From contig OY755196.1 of NCBI GenBank assembly GCA_963576735.1, positions 10,645,912-10,709,911 of the forward strand: a DNA stretch of 64,000 nt, given 5' to 3'. The notes below the pieces were generated by a model. The model saw only the letters and a program-made list of their open reading frames with translations. It ran no database searches and had not been told where the DNA came from. The position numbers and the translations under genes were made by a program. Shown here in pieces: positions 25,701 to 36,500 of this stretch (the stretch's first letter is position 1; every line of letters starts with the position of its first letter). The stretch comes from Bedellia somnulentella (taxonomy: Eukaryota; Arthropoda; Insecta; Lepidoptera; Bedelliidae).

Positions 25701-28700
25701 AACTGAGTCTCAGAAGTCCAAACTCAAGGTGTGCCAGAGAGCGATTGAGCGCAGTATTTTGGGTGTGAAGCGAACAGACCGCATTCGTAACACCGACCTG
25801 CGCTCCAAAACTCAAATAGCCGACGTGGGTGCTAAGACAGCCAAATTGAAGTGGGACTGGGCGGGGCATGTCTGCCGTATGCCGCCGGACAGGTGGGCTA
25901 AAAATGTAACCCAATGGGTTCCTAGCAACGGCCGCCGGCGCAGAGGCAGACCAAGAAGGAGATGGCGGGATGACCTGGACTCTTTTCGAAAAGATTGGAG
26001 AGAGCAGGCCCAAAGCAGGGATGAATGGAAAATCCAGGGAGAGACCTTTGCCCAGCAGTGGGACACAATAGGTTAATAAAAAAAAAAAAAAACCCTGACA
26101 ATTATAGAGATGTTTGCAGGAGTTTCCAATCTAGGCTAGGGCTATATTTTATGAAACCAGTTGACAAGTCTAATTTAAGATTACACTTTTATTACTTTTA
26201 TGTTAATTGTTATGAATTTACACATATTCAAGAAATAATAAAATAAATATTTATGTAAAGGGTTAATGTGGTAAGTATTTTTCAGAATATGGTGCATTTA
26301 ATTTTGAAATAAATATGCAATACTAATATATTATTATGTACAGGGATGTAGAATACTTTCAGCGTCACAACTTACACCATTTGTATCCATTGGGTAAGCA
26401 GAGACTATTGATAGCCACATAATGATCTGAAAACTCACATGACTAAGTACAACTCAGCCATGTGACTTTCCTCACAATGTTTTCCCTTGCCATTGGTAAA
26501 TTGGCAAATTATCACACATGGCTTTAAAAAAGCGACATTGGTGTAGGTAGGCCCATATCAAGTTTTGATAAGTGGTTCTCCCAATAAGATGTCAGAAAAA
26601 GGAGGAAGAACTAAAGGACAAGCGGTGGAACAAGAAACTAGGAAAACAAAGACAAGAATTACGAAAATTACTCAACAGAGCCAAGCACATAAGACAACCG
26701 TAAGCATGGGACACCTTCAAGGCAGCGCGAGATCAGTACAAAAAAGACACCAGAGCATGCCAAAGGAAGGCATGGGAAGAATACACAGAAACAATCAAAA
26801 GAAACAACGAAGCCAACAGAGTCAGGAAAATACTGTCAACCGATGACAGGAAAATCCTCAGCACACTTAAGAAGCCTGATGGAACATACACAGGTACAGA
26901 CCAAGAAACGTGTGCAGAGCTCTTAAGATCACACCTCCCCAACTGTAACATCGAGAACGAAAATACATGGGAAACAAACCACACAAAACCCACACCAGAA
27001 GACTGGAAAATAGCCAACAAAATTGTGACTGAAGACCACATTCGTTGGGCCATCAACACCTTTGAACCTTTCAAATCCCCTGGTTTAGACGGTATAATCC
27101 CTGCCTTCCTACAATGGGCGGAGACTTGCATAACACAATGGCTATTAGAGATACATTTCAGGCATGCCTGGCGCATCGCTACATTCCACCCTCCTGGAGG
27201 GAAGTGATAGAACACAACGCTCACTCTATCGAAGACGGTAAAATACCTAGGAGTTACACTAGACAGCAAATTGCTATGGAACAAACACTTAGAAAACACA
27301 ATTAAGAAAGCCACAATAGCATTATGGCAGTGTAATAAGTTATTAGGAAAGAACTGGGGTCTACACCCACGTATCACACATTGGTTATATACAACAGTAA
27401 TAAGACCAATTATATCATACGATGCCTTGGTCTGGTGGCCAAGGACCGTGCTGAGCACATGTCAAAAACACCTAGAAAAAGTACAAAAATGGCATGCATA
27501 GCCATATCGGGAGCCATGAAAACAACACCAACAGCTGCTCTGCAAGTTATGTTCAACCTGCCTCCCTTACATCTTTATATACAACAAGAAGCAGCAATGG
27601 CCACCATCAGATTAGATCGATACAAAACATTGAGTAAAGACTCCAGAATAAAACATACAACAATCATGGCAGAGGCGATGGAATATCAACCCCTATTGGC
27701 AGGGCCATGCGACAGAATACAAAAGAGATATATCTTCAACAAACACAATCAAGTCAACTTTGAGGAAGAACCAAACGACTATCCCAATATAAATGAGTTG
27801 AGAATATACACAGACGGATCGAAAACAAATGATGGAACAGGGGCAGGAGCCTTCTCATACGACCTCAACATCAAGACATACTTAACATTAGGAAGACACA
27901 ACAGTGTCTATCAAGCTGAATGCATAGGCCTACTCCTAGCAACATCAGCCATAATAAATAGAAAAGTTGAAAATACAAACATTAGAATACTTTCAGACAG
28001 CAAAGCCGTGTTGCACGCTCTGAAAAACAACGAAACCAACAACGATATTATACTACAATGTCACGAGTCACTTGAAAGTATATTCAAGAAAAACAACATC
28101 ACATTGCAGTGGATAAAAGGACACAGCAATTCGCTTGGAAATGATGGGGCCGATGAACTAGCCCGCAGAGGATCCAGCAACATAATAGAAGGGCCAGAAC
28201 CTATCATTCCAATCCCATACAACCAATATCGCGCTTGGCTAAGGGAATGAACCCAGGAACAACACAAGGCGATATGGCGCGCCCTGTCAGAATGCCGACA
28301 ATCCAAAGAAACAATAACAAACCTGGATCCACATCTCACTAAAAGACTCTTGAACCTAGACAGGAGGAAACTACGAATGGTTACAGGTATCATAACAGGA
28401 CACTGCTCACTGAACAAACACTACTTTACACTAGGAATCACAGACAGCCCACTATGCAGAGCCTGCATGGAGACAGAAGAGACGGTAAACCACGTAATGT
28501 TCGAGTGCAACACCTTGAACAACCAACACCACACCAACTTGGAAAAGACAGGTAGTATGACAAATGACTTAAAACATTTTACACAACTTGTCGACTTCTG
28601 GGTAGAGCTTGGGTGGATAAAATGACGGCTGTGGCCCACGTGAAATGGCGTTATAGTGACCAATTGCGGAAACCATTTTTCTAATCTATCTAAGGAGGAA

Positions 28701-29829
28701 GAAAAACCCATCTATAATTGCTGATGGGTTTCAAACCACATCATCTTAAACCTACTTAAAAGTTCCAGATTCTTTAGTGACCTCAATCCCCACCACAGGG
28801 ATTAATTAATATTTATTTAAATGGAATTAGCATATATCTACCATTCCTGGTATGTCAATTAGATTATGAATAGATTGTAAGTGTTATTCTAATCCAGCAA
28901 TACATTGACAGACATAAAACTGTCCCCAATTTTTTCCACTGAATTAATTGGCAAAACTGATAAGGTTAAGTAGGCCAAATGTATGCAAATGTATGTCGGT
29001 ACAATATTTGACTAATGAGATAAGAAGTGACCTTCAATAAGTTGTATTCTTTTATTGTCTACGAGTGATCCTTATTAACAATTTTAAATGTATATGTCAC
29101 ATTTAAGTAGGAACTTACTGTTGCTAATTGTAAGAATAAGCCTAATGTACTCTGTTTTAAGGTACACCCAAAATTTACATCAATGATATCCACCATCAGG
29201 TCTAAGTGTTATGAATGACACTTTATTTAAGTAACTATTTTCTAATATTATATCAAAGGCAATGATTGAGTAGCTCGGTAAAAAGAATGTTAATGCATGT
29301 AGATAGATTATTATAACTTTATTCCAAAATGAGTGAAATCGCAAATACAGAATCTTTTGTTTAATGTCATACATTACTAGTAGTTGTTCAGAGAAACCCA
29401 TTTCTTTAAAATAAATAACAGCCATAGATAGTAGCAATAAGGCATTGTTAAATCTACCATTTTCATGCTAAAAGTAAAAGTAGCATTGCTATCCTTATGT
29501 GTACGACGCTTTCCTATATTACATAAACTGTTCCCATCATAAACTACTAAAGAAACAATCTTATAAACATATTGTACACTATTTTTAGACCAACAACGTC
29601 ATAAAAATAAAACGACATTGCTCGTCCATTATTCAAGTTCTATAAGATTTTTTGAGAGTCATGATAGTAAACAAATACCAACTAAGATTAAATATTCAAA
29701 AATTTATACCTTTAATATGTTAGCTCTATGTTGTTTTAATAATTGTAGATGATGAGGAATAGCCACTTCATTAAACTTGCTGAGAGGGAGTTGAACACGT
29801 CTAAGTGGTAATTTATTATCCTCAGACAT
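19788..29829 (-). CDS. STX17: Syntaxin-17, autophagosomal Qa-SNARE
   Basis: SNARE that moves to closed autophagosomes and, with SNAP29 and VAMP7/8-type partners, drives fusion with lysosomes. Exons on the minus strand: 29829-29710, 24421-24311, 23943-23859, 22353-22193, 21554-21352, 19962-19788; 855 nt, 284 aa, all junctions in phase, stop TGA at 19788-19790. The start MSEDNKLPLRR matches human MSEDEEKVKLRR. Residues about 1-110 are the N-terminal helical region. The SNARE motif is about residues 172-227, with HSQGVDR placing the central-layer Gln near 199 and ADNVADGTKAL matching human VNVEEGTKNL. Residues 229-270 form the diagnostic glycine-zipper hairpin of two membrane segments (GGAAGALVGGPVGLLGGLKA), then a short charged tail ending KKEEIKEE. 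The human protein is 302 aa. Intron 1 (5.3 kb) holds two LINE fragments. Confidence 0.95.
20346..20640 (-). mobile_element. Family B SINE, 5' truncated
   Basis: CATAACATGAACGTTCACAC, GGGGTTGGCAGAGGTACTAA, ACTCACGTGATAGGGGGCAG to GACAAATTGGTGTAA; the tRNA-like head is missing. It lies in STX17 intron 5. Confidence 0.85.
20660..20926 (-). mobile_element. Family B SINE fragment interrupted by Family A
   Basis: 20660-20765 (ACCCACGTTTTGCTTGAAAA, GGCCTATCGCAGTATTGTAC) and 20855-20926 (AACTCAGCCAAATGTTTTTC) are one Family B copy split by the insertion at 20766-20844. Confidence 0.7.
20766..20844 (+). mobile_element. Family A SINE, 5' truncated, with target duplication
   Basis: TTGGCTGAAGAATTTCTAAT to GCCGTGAGTATATGTATGT, flanked by ATGATTAAGT at 20756-20765 and 20845-20854, which proves retrotransposition into an older Family B copy. 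Confidence 0.88.
20936..21165 (-). mobile_element. LINE 3' end fragment
   Basis: ATACATACATATTCTCACGC, TTCCCATTGGGGTTGGCAGA, CATCAATCTTTTCATACATG and CGAGGTCGTCCTCTCC match the inverse of the LINE at 46240-46480. Confidence 0.85.
21570..21608 (+). repeat. (GAAA)n microsatellite
   Basis: AGAAAGAAAG repeats just outside the STX17 exon 5 acceptor (minus strand), where they read as the pyrimidine-rich TTTC tract of intron 4. Confidence 0.85.
22418..22665 (+). mobile_element. Family A SINE, full length, diverged
   Basis: TGTATAGTCTCGGCTTAGAA head, GTCATTGTTCGGCGATGGGG, CTATAGCCGTGAGTATATGC tail; in STX17 intron 3, 65 bp from exon 4. Confidence 0.8.
23516..23600. mobile_element. Family C rearranged fragment
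   Basis: An inverted tail (AATCTTTTTGTTCATGAAAA) is joined directly to the right arm (AATCCCGCCTGTGTCGAAAT, TTTCCTTTATTTATTC). Confidence 0.6.
24131..24309 (+). mobile_element. Family A SINE touching the STX17 exon 2 donor
   Basis: AAAATAGCACTAAACC to ACCGTGAGTATATGTTTGTA; the tail reaches the GT donor of STX17 exon 2 (exon ends at 24311 on the minus strand). TGTAC occurs at both borders and may be the target duplication. Confidence 0.75.
24475..24640 (-). mobile_element. Family B SINE, old copy
   Basis: AAATATCCGAAGGGATGGCA, GGTACTATTAAT and later GCCGTTTTGTACGAATTCAC, with an unrelated stretch between. Confidence 0.45.
24743..24843. mobile_element. Family C hairpin fragment
   Basis: AATAAAGGAAAGAAAAATT folds back on AATTTTTCTTTCCTTTATTT with a few bases between; the TAATCCCCACATGAGGTTTT tail follows. 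Confidence 0.65.
25169..25339 (+). mobile_element. Family A SINE, 5' truncated
   Basis: GACTAACGGTATTGGGG to TATAGCCGTGAGTATATGTA. Confidence 0.8.
25346..26092 (+). mobile_element. LINE 3' end with poly(A), reverse transcriptase C-terminus
   Basis: An open frame to 26076 encodes EVDGQEIQYVDEYIYLGQI, MCILPVLTYGAQRWSLTESQ, LKWDWAGHVCRMPPDRW and a basic GRRRRGRPRRRWRDDLD tail ending FAQQWDTIG, the usual C-terminus of RTE-like LINEs in moths. It is 5' truncated (the YADD box is lost) and followed by a 14-base A-run. It lies antisense in STX17 intron 1. Confidence 0.88.
26425..26560 (-). mobile_element. Family B SINE, internal fragment
   Basis: ACTAAGTACAACTCAGCCAT, CCTCACAATGTTTTCCCTTG and GCGACATTGGTGTAGG. 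Confidence 0.65.
26565..28710 (+). mobile_element. LINE with RNase H domain, reverse transcriptase core deleted
   Basis: 26580-27205 encodes the region before the catalytic palm (KKLGKQRQELRKLL, FKSPGLDGIIPAFLQ, PPSWREV in successive frames). About 27240-27500 resumes past the palm with VKYLGVTLDSKLLWNKHLEN and TTVIRPIISYDALVWW. 27780-28250 is an RNase H domain: IYTDGSKT (Asp), QAECIGLL (Glu), ILSDSKAVL (Asp), WIKGHSNSLGNDGADELAR (His, Asp). 28350-28622 has a C-terminal Cys-His knuckle (PLCRACMETEETVNHVMFEC). The missing part includes the YxDD box, and there are frameshifts and a stop at 28248, so it is dead. The RNase H points to a jockey/I/R1-type lineage. Confidence 0.85.
28711..29709. other. 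STX17 intron 1, no recognised element
   Basis: About 1 kb of AT-rich sequence between the RNase H LINE and STX17 exon 1; no repeat family or coding signal seen. Confidence 0.5.
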
Positions 29830-30535
29830 TTTTGTTAGTTTACTCTTCTTAGTTTTGTAAAAATAATCATGGAAACGTTATCAAATAAATAAAATACAGC
29901 TATTTCACTGTTATTATAGAAACGTAAACAAAGAAATAGAAATATTTATGCCACAGACAAGGTAAACGACACATATAACATATCAAGCACAGACAATATA
30001 TATAAAAGATGAATAGTTAATTCTTTTTGTAGTATGACTAATGTGAACTATCCCATAATATAAGCAAACTATGTCTCTGTGATCAACTTGGACAGAGTGT
30101 TGACAACAAATTAATCCAGTTTAATGTAAATCTAGTAGCAGTAAACCTTTTCTTCACCTTTTAGCAGCAAACATTATTATCAGTGTAAAATGGATTACGT
30201 GCGTATAATACCTAAGATCTATAATATTTTTCGTTTCCATCTATCCCAGAAGATTTCTGAAGCACATTGTCTGAGTCCAAGTTAGATAAGTGTTGATGCA
30301 ATCAATTTATCTATGACGTAAACGCGTCTTTACAAATTTTCTTATATTACCAATGTCAATGTCATTATCAATCAATGTCAATCTAAAACTGACATTGACA
30401 GTTAATTGTTATAACGCCGTTCTCTTGTATTGCAATTAAAATTTGTGAATTTCGTTTTCGTTTCAATTTGGTGCATTTCCAGTACTAATTTTATTAAAAA
30501 AGTATAGGTGAAAGTGTTTGCAAAGCTTGAACAAA
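29830..30535. promoter_or_regulatory. Shared intergenic region of divergent STX17 and IWS1
   Basis: The 706 bp between the STX17 start codon (minus) and the IWS1 start codon (plus) must carry both 5' UTRs and promoters, so it is a natural bidirectional promoter. It is the only stretch between 12 and 54 kb of comparable length without a recognisable repeat. No TATA box is evident; 30340-30410 has several short direct and inverted ATTGACATTGACA-type repeats. Confidence 0.55.
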
Positions 30536-33500
30536 ATGGAAGCGGATACGGGTAAGCTAGACAATTTCCAAATACGTTTTACTCATACATATCATGTCCT
30601 AACCTAATCATCTTTATATTTTTGTACAGTAAGCATATATTACGTATGTATTTTTGTTTCTTAACACTCACAAGGCCAATATTCTATGCAAATCTACCTC
30701 AGATTTGCCACATATAAATTTTCGTTTACATAGTGTCAAGATTTTAGTGCTTTTTTATCTACCGTATTTTCTCTATGTAAACGAAATTCCTTGGTGCCGT
30801 GTTATCTCTTTAGCGCATATTTTTCTTTATTTATATATGTATATATATTTTTTAATCAAAAACTATGAGCAATTTAGGTTAGATGTTGCTAAAGTTAAAC
30901 ATATTTTTTTGTGTAAAAGTCATAACATGGGATATCTTACATGAACATACATGTTTTTTTACTTAAATCAACTTTTATTTTTCAAATTTACTTACATACA
31001 GCTGGCTATAAATTGCTAAAGTGCAGCCAGAGATTCAGAATATGATATTCCACAGTTACATTGAAGTTGAGTGGGATTAATATTGTAGAAGAAAGGTGGT
31101 TGGTGATGGGTCTCCAACCACATTGTCCAAAAATTACTTTAATTGCCCTAATACCCTTAGTGGCCCCTTATAAACACCAACTGGGTGAAATAGGGTAATG
31201 CTATTCTAAACCAACACTGCACAACTAGTGTTAGTAGTAGTGTTGGTTAGTAACCTTTTATTTTTTACAGTAGCCAGGTTGCTTATATTAATACACAGAT
31301 AAATAAATTAGTGCTGTGTAGTGTCGGCTTAGAATAGTACTACCCCATGTCTTATGGTGGGTGTACGTAAGAGACGACTAACGGTATTGGGGCTTTTAAG
31401 GGATTTTTGGGCAATGAGGTTGGAGACCCATCACCAACAACCTTTATTTTACCATCTTTTCCCCACTAAACTTTCGAAAAGTGGCTGAGGAATTTCTAAT
31501 TCCTAAGCTCTGGCTACCCTATCTAGGGATTTATAATCGTGAGTATATGTATGTATATGTATAAATAAATTCACCAGGTAGCCAGAGCTTAAGCATTAGA
31601 AGTAACTCATTCTCATATATTAAATAAGCACAGTAAACAAATAGAAAAATGTTGATGTGTTTTCAGCCAAATACCCACAGTCACTTTTAAAGCTCCTTAC
31701 CTCCAATTGTTTGCAAATTGCTGTGTAGTGTCGGCTTAGAATAACACTACCCCATTTCTTCCCATGGGTGTACGTAAGAGGGAACTAACGGTATTGGGGC
31801 TTTTGAGGGGTTTTTGGGCGATGTAGTTGGAGACCCATCACCAACAACATTTATTTCACCATCTTTTCCCCACACAACATCCAAAAGTGGCTGTGGAATT
31901 TCTGATTCCTTAGCTCTAGCTACCCCTTCTAGGGATTTACAGCCGTGAGTATATTTATGTATATGTTACCTCCAAGTCACCTCTTTCAAAACCTATGGTA
32001 AAAAGTAGGTACATGCTATTTTAACACTAAACACCTATCATTCTCAATAGACACATCTAAGTCATGGAAATCCAATCCTTTCCACAATGAGCTTGGGGAA
32101 ATGCGTTCATGGTATGCTGTGTAGTGTCGGCTTAGAATAGCACTACCCCATTTCTTCCGGTGGGTGTACGTAAGAGGCGACTAACGGTATCGGGGGCTTT
32201 TAAGGGATTTTTGGGCGATGCGGTTGGAGACCCATCACCAACAACCTTTATTTTACCATCTTCCCCCACAACTTTCCAAAAGTGGCTGAGGAAAATCTAA
32301 TTCCTGAGCTCTGGCTACCCCTTCTAGGGATTAATAGCTGTGAGTATATGTATGTATGTATGTAAAATAGTTCAGCTGTAGATAAATTACTTTGAGGCTG
32401 ATCTAGAGCCCTGAAGGACATCACCCATTTTACCCTCAGATGTCAATGTCTACACTCTGACCCTACAAGTTTAGTTTTTCAAATTATTGATGACTATGAT
32501 ATTAGTAATGAACTATATATATAGGAATCTTTTTCATCATTTCTCAATTCATAAAGATTGATAAAAATAAATGGGTGAAAGAGATATAAAGAGCCAACAT
32601 TGATAGTAATATCTTGCTGTGTAGTGCCAGCAGCACTACCCCATTTCTTCTGGTGGGTGTACGTAAGAGGCGACTAAAGGTATTGGGGCTTTTAAGGGAT
32701 TTTTGGGTGATGTGGTTGGAGACCCAACCAAAAACCTTTATTTCACCATCTTTTCCCCACGCAACTTCCAAAATTGGCTGAGGAATTTCTAATTCCCTAG
32801 CTCTGGCTACCCCTTCATGGGATTTACAGCCATGAGTATATGTATGTATGTATGTATGTATGTATGCATCAGTAGAGAAAGACCTTGTCATACATGTTTA
32901 GATCAGAAAAGAATGTGCTCAGAAAGACGGGCATCTGAAATGTAAACTATAATGAATAATAGGGTATGTATGAAAAGATTGATGATGTTTGTAATATTGA
33001 ACAAGTTCATACAAAATAGGATTTATAGTGTCTGCATAGGCAATTGCAGCAGCCCAATAGGAACTGTATATAAGAAAAAATAACAAAAATGAACTTATTT
33101 ATTTTGGTAAAACCAAGAACAAAGCATTTGTAAAACACTGTAGGCGTCCGCAGTACAGGCTAGGCCTAGTGCGGAGCCATTGCTCAAATATCATGTATAT
33201 ATTTTTTTTTGCAAATAAATAATTTAATTTAATTAATTTAATTTAATTTAACTTATGGTGTGACTATAAACAACAATGTGTATGTAGTTTATAGTTTATG
33301 TATGATTAAAAGAAACTGTAGAATTCATAATTACATGACATGGGACCTCTGGATGCTAGTGACCACTTTATAATGTCCTTTGATATGTCTCATGCTACCA
33401 GAGAATGCTACTGTACCAACTTAAAACACAACTTACAATACTCATTACTATTAATCCCAAAAAGGGGTAGCCAGAGCTTCAGCCACTTGTGCCACTTTCA

Positions 33501-36500
33501 GAGTTTGAGTGCAGAGAAGATTGTGAAAAAAACCTGCAACCTGCATTTAACTATGCATAAAATGGTGACAAGTGCAGGTTGCCATGGCGTTTAAAATATG
33601 TACTCTAAAGAGTAACTCATTAAAGACAGAGACTTAGGACTAATGGGGCATTTTAAGTTATTGTTGGGAGATGTGGCTGGAGACCTCCCACAAACCATAC
33701 ATTTATTTACATACAAATAAAAGACAGACATATGAATAGATACAAATATTAAACACAAATCACAATATTAAACACAGATATAAATAATGCTGCTGTGTAG
33801 TGTCGGCTTAGAATAGCACAACCCCATTTCTTCCGGTGGGTGTACGTAAGAGGCGACTAAAAGGTATTAAAAAATCCTTAGCCACTTTTAGAAGTTGCGT
33901 GGGGAAAAGATGGTAAAATAAAGGTTGTTGGTGATGGGTCTCCTACCGCATCGCCCAAAAATCCCTTAAAAAGCCCCAATACCGTTAGTCGCCTTTTACT
34001 TACACCCACCGGAAGAAATGGGGTAGTGCTATTCTAAGCCGGCACTACACAGCAAAGCCGGCACTACACAGCAAACATTCCTTTTAGGAATTTATAGCTG
34101 TGAGTATATGTATGTATGTATGTATATAAATATTAAACACAACATACATACACATACTTACACTCACGGTCATAAATCCCTAGAAGGGGTAGCCAGAGCT
34201 TCAGAATAAAAAAATCCTGAGCCACTTCTGGATATGTGATTGTAAAACAAAGGTTTTTGTTGATAGTTCTCTGAACGCATCGCCCAAAACACCAATACGA
34301 AGAAATGGGGTAGTGCTTTTTTAAACCACAACTAATTTATTATTTTTCTTTGTAATTCCAGGCGAACGTTCCCGAAGCCGCTCGCGCTCTGTAAGTATTG
34401 TAATTATGGATAATTTAGCACTAATAGGACATTACAGAAGAAAGTCTTTACCAAACATAAACAAAAACAGAATTCAATATCAAAATTTCATAGTGGGAAT
34501 TCCTCAACCAGTAAAATAAAGGATCGCTCTTGATGGTTCTCTAGCATCATCATCCAAAAATCACTTATTTAGCTTCAAAACCCGAAGTTGTCTTTTACAA
34601 CATCCGCGGGAAGAAATGGGTTAGTGCTATTCTTAGCCGAAATCAAACAGCAACTCCTGCATTATTTTATTATTCAAATATTAAATTATATTGCTGTGTA
34701 GTATCGGCTTAGAATAACACTACCCGATTTCTGCCGGTGGGTGTTTGTAAGAGGCAACTAACGGTATTGGGGCTTTTAAGGGATTATTGGGTGATGCGGT
34801 TAGAGACCCATCACCAACATCCTTTATTTTGCCATCTTTTCCCCACTCAACTTTCCAAAAGTGGCTGAGGAACTTCTAGTTCCTGAGCTCTGGCTACCCC
34901 TTCTAGGGATTTATAGCCGTGAGTATTTGTATGTATGTATGTAAATGTTAAACACGAAACCAATTACTACTTTTTTCTAGGAAATGTTTGTTGAGTAAAT
35001 AACTATATTTCTAAAGTTATTTTGTTTACAAGTAATTGTTCATTTGTATATTATTCTTATTACATATTCCATTGTATTTAAAAAAAAAGGTTTGTAAGGA
35101 AATAAAAGAAGACATTATGTCTGGTGTAAATAAAATACATACTATTACAATCAATGATGGTTGTGGCAGTCTAATGAAAAAACCGTACAAAATAGCATGC
35201 AAAATGGAAACGAAGAATAGTTTCCAATATAGAAGTAAAAATGAATATAAAAGTGTTTTTAAAATGGTTAATTATAATTTATCATGGTTGTTAATGGAAA
35301 CCCATATGGCGTATTTGTACAAAACGGCGATAGGCCTGCCCCCTATCACGTAAGTATACTCTCCAAGCAAAAATGTTGGTACTCTGAACACTAGTACAAT
35401 AATGTCATGAGATGTTCAGAATGATTACTATCTTTGCCACCTCTTTGGGAATGTAAGGCGTGAACGTTTAGGTCTTTGAATAGTTAATGAGAGTAATTGA
35501 TCTCACCAGAAGTAATCCAACATATTCTTCTCATATGTTAATATCTTCTCATCCATACTTTTCCATTACAGAAGTCTGGATCTCGCTCCAGCAGCAGTTC
35601 TCGAGCCAGTTCAGCTGCTTCCAAACGCAGTGGCTCTGGAGACCGCTCTCGAAGTGGATCACCTGCCAAATCCCGAAGCTCTTCTCCAGCTAAATCCAGA
35701 AGTGGTTCGCCTGCTAAATCAAGGAGCGCTTCACCAGCTAAATCCAGAAGCGTTTCTCCAGCTAAATCCAGAAGCGCTTCGCCAGTGAAGTCCAGAAGTG
35801 GCTCACCCAACAAATCGCGAAGTGCATCTCCAGCGAAGTCCAAATCGCGTAGTCCAAGTGGATCTCGTTCGCCATCACCATCCAAAATGGAAGTAGATGA
35901 AAGAAAATCACGATCGAGATCGATAAGCCAAAATCGAGACCGTTCCGTATCTAGATCGAAATCCCGTTCCAAGTCGAGATCTAGAAGTAGGTCACCAAGT
36001 GAAGCTCGTGATCGATCAAAATCTCGTTCGAAATCGCGCTCCAAATCTCGTTCTAAATCTCGTTCGAAATCTCGTTCCAAATCTCGTTCTAAATCCCGTT
36101 CCAAATCGAGATCAAGAAGTGGATCAGCTGTCAGTAAAACTCGCGATTCTAAATCTCGATCACGCTCAAAGTCCAGGTCTAAATCGCGCTCCAAATCTCG
36201 ATCAATGTCTCGTTCGAGATCAAGGTCTAAATCTCGTTCCAAATCCAGATCTCGTTCTAAATCCGGTTCCCGTTCCGTCTCTCGGTCTCGATCTCGTTCC
36301 AAATCTCGGTCTCGTTCCAAATCCGGTTCTCGGTCTCGTTCCGGATCAGCTGTTTCCGGTCGTTCTCGGTCACGATCCCGTTCCAGATCTCGTTCTGGTT
36401 CAAGATCCGGCTCTGCTAAATCCCGCTCCAAGTAAGTTGATGTTTTAATTGTGTGAAGTTAAATAACAAAATACTTTATAAAGATTATTTTATTCTTAAT

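Noticed and set aside
26733..27458. 241-codon minus-strand open frame
   Set aside because: Antisense of LINE coding sequence on the plus strand, which has RNase H motifs.
31000..34944. CRISPR-like array
   Set aside because: Repeats are 250-bp dispersed SINEs with mutated copies, both orientations and microsatellite tails in a eukaryotic genome.
35538..36431. 297-codon minus-strand open frame rich in DLERD repeats
   Set aside because: It is the complement of the IWS1 RS-repeat exon; RS codons on one strand force an open ERD-type frame on the other. The plus strand has the matching splice sites and conserved partner exons.
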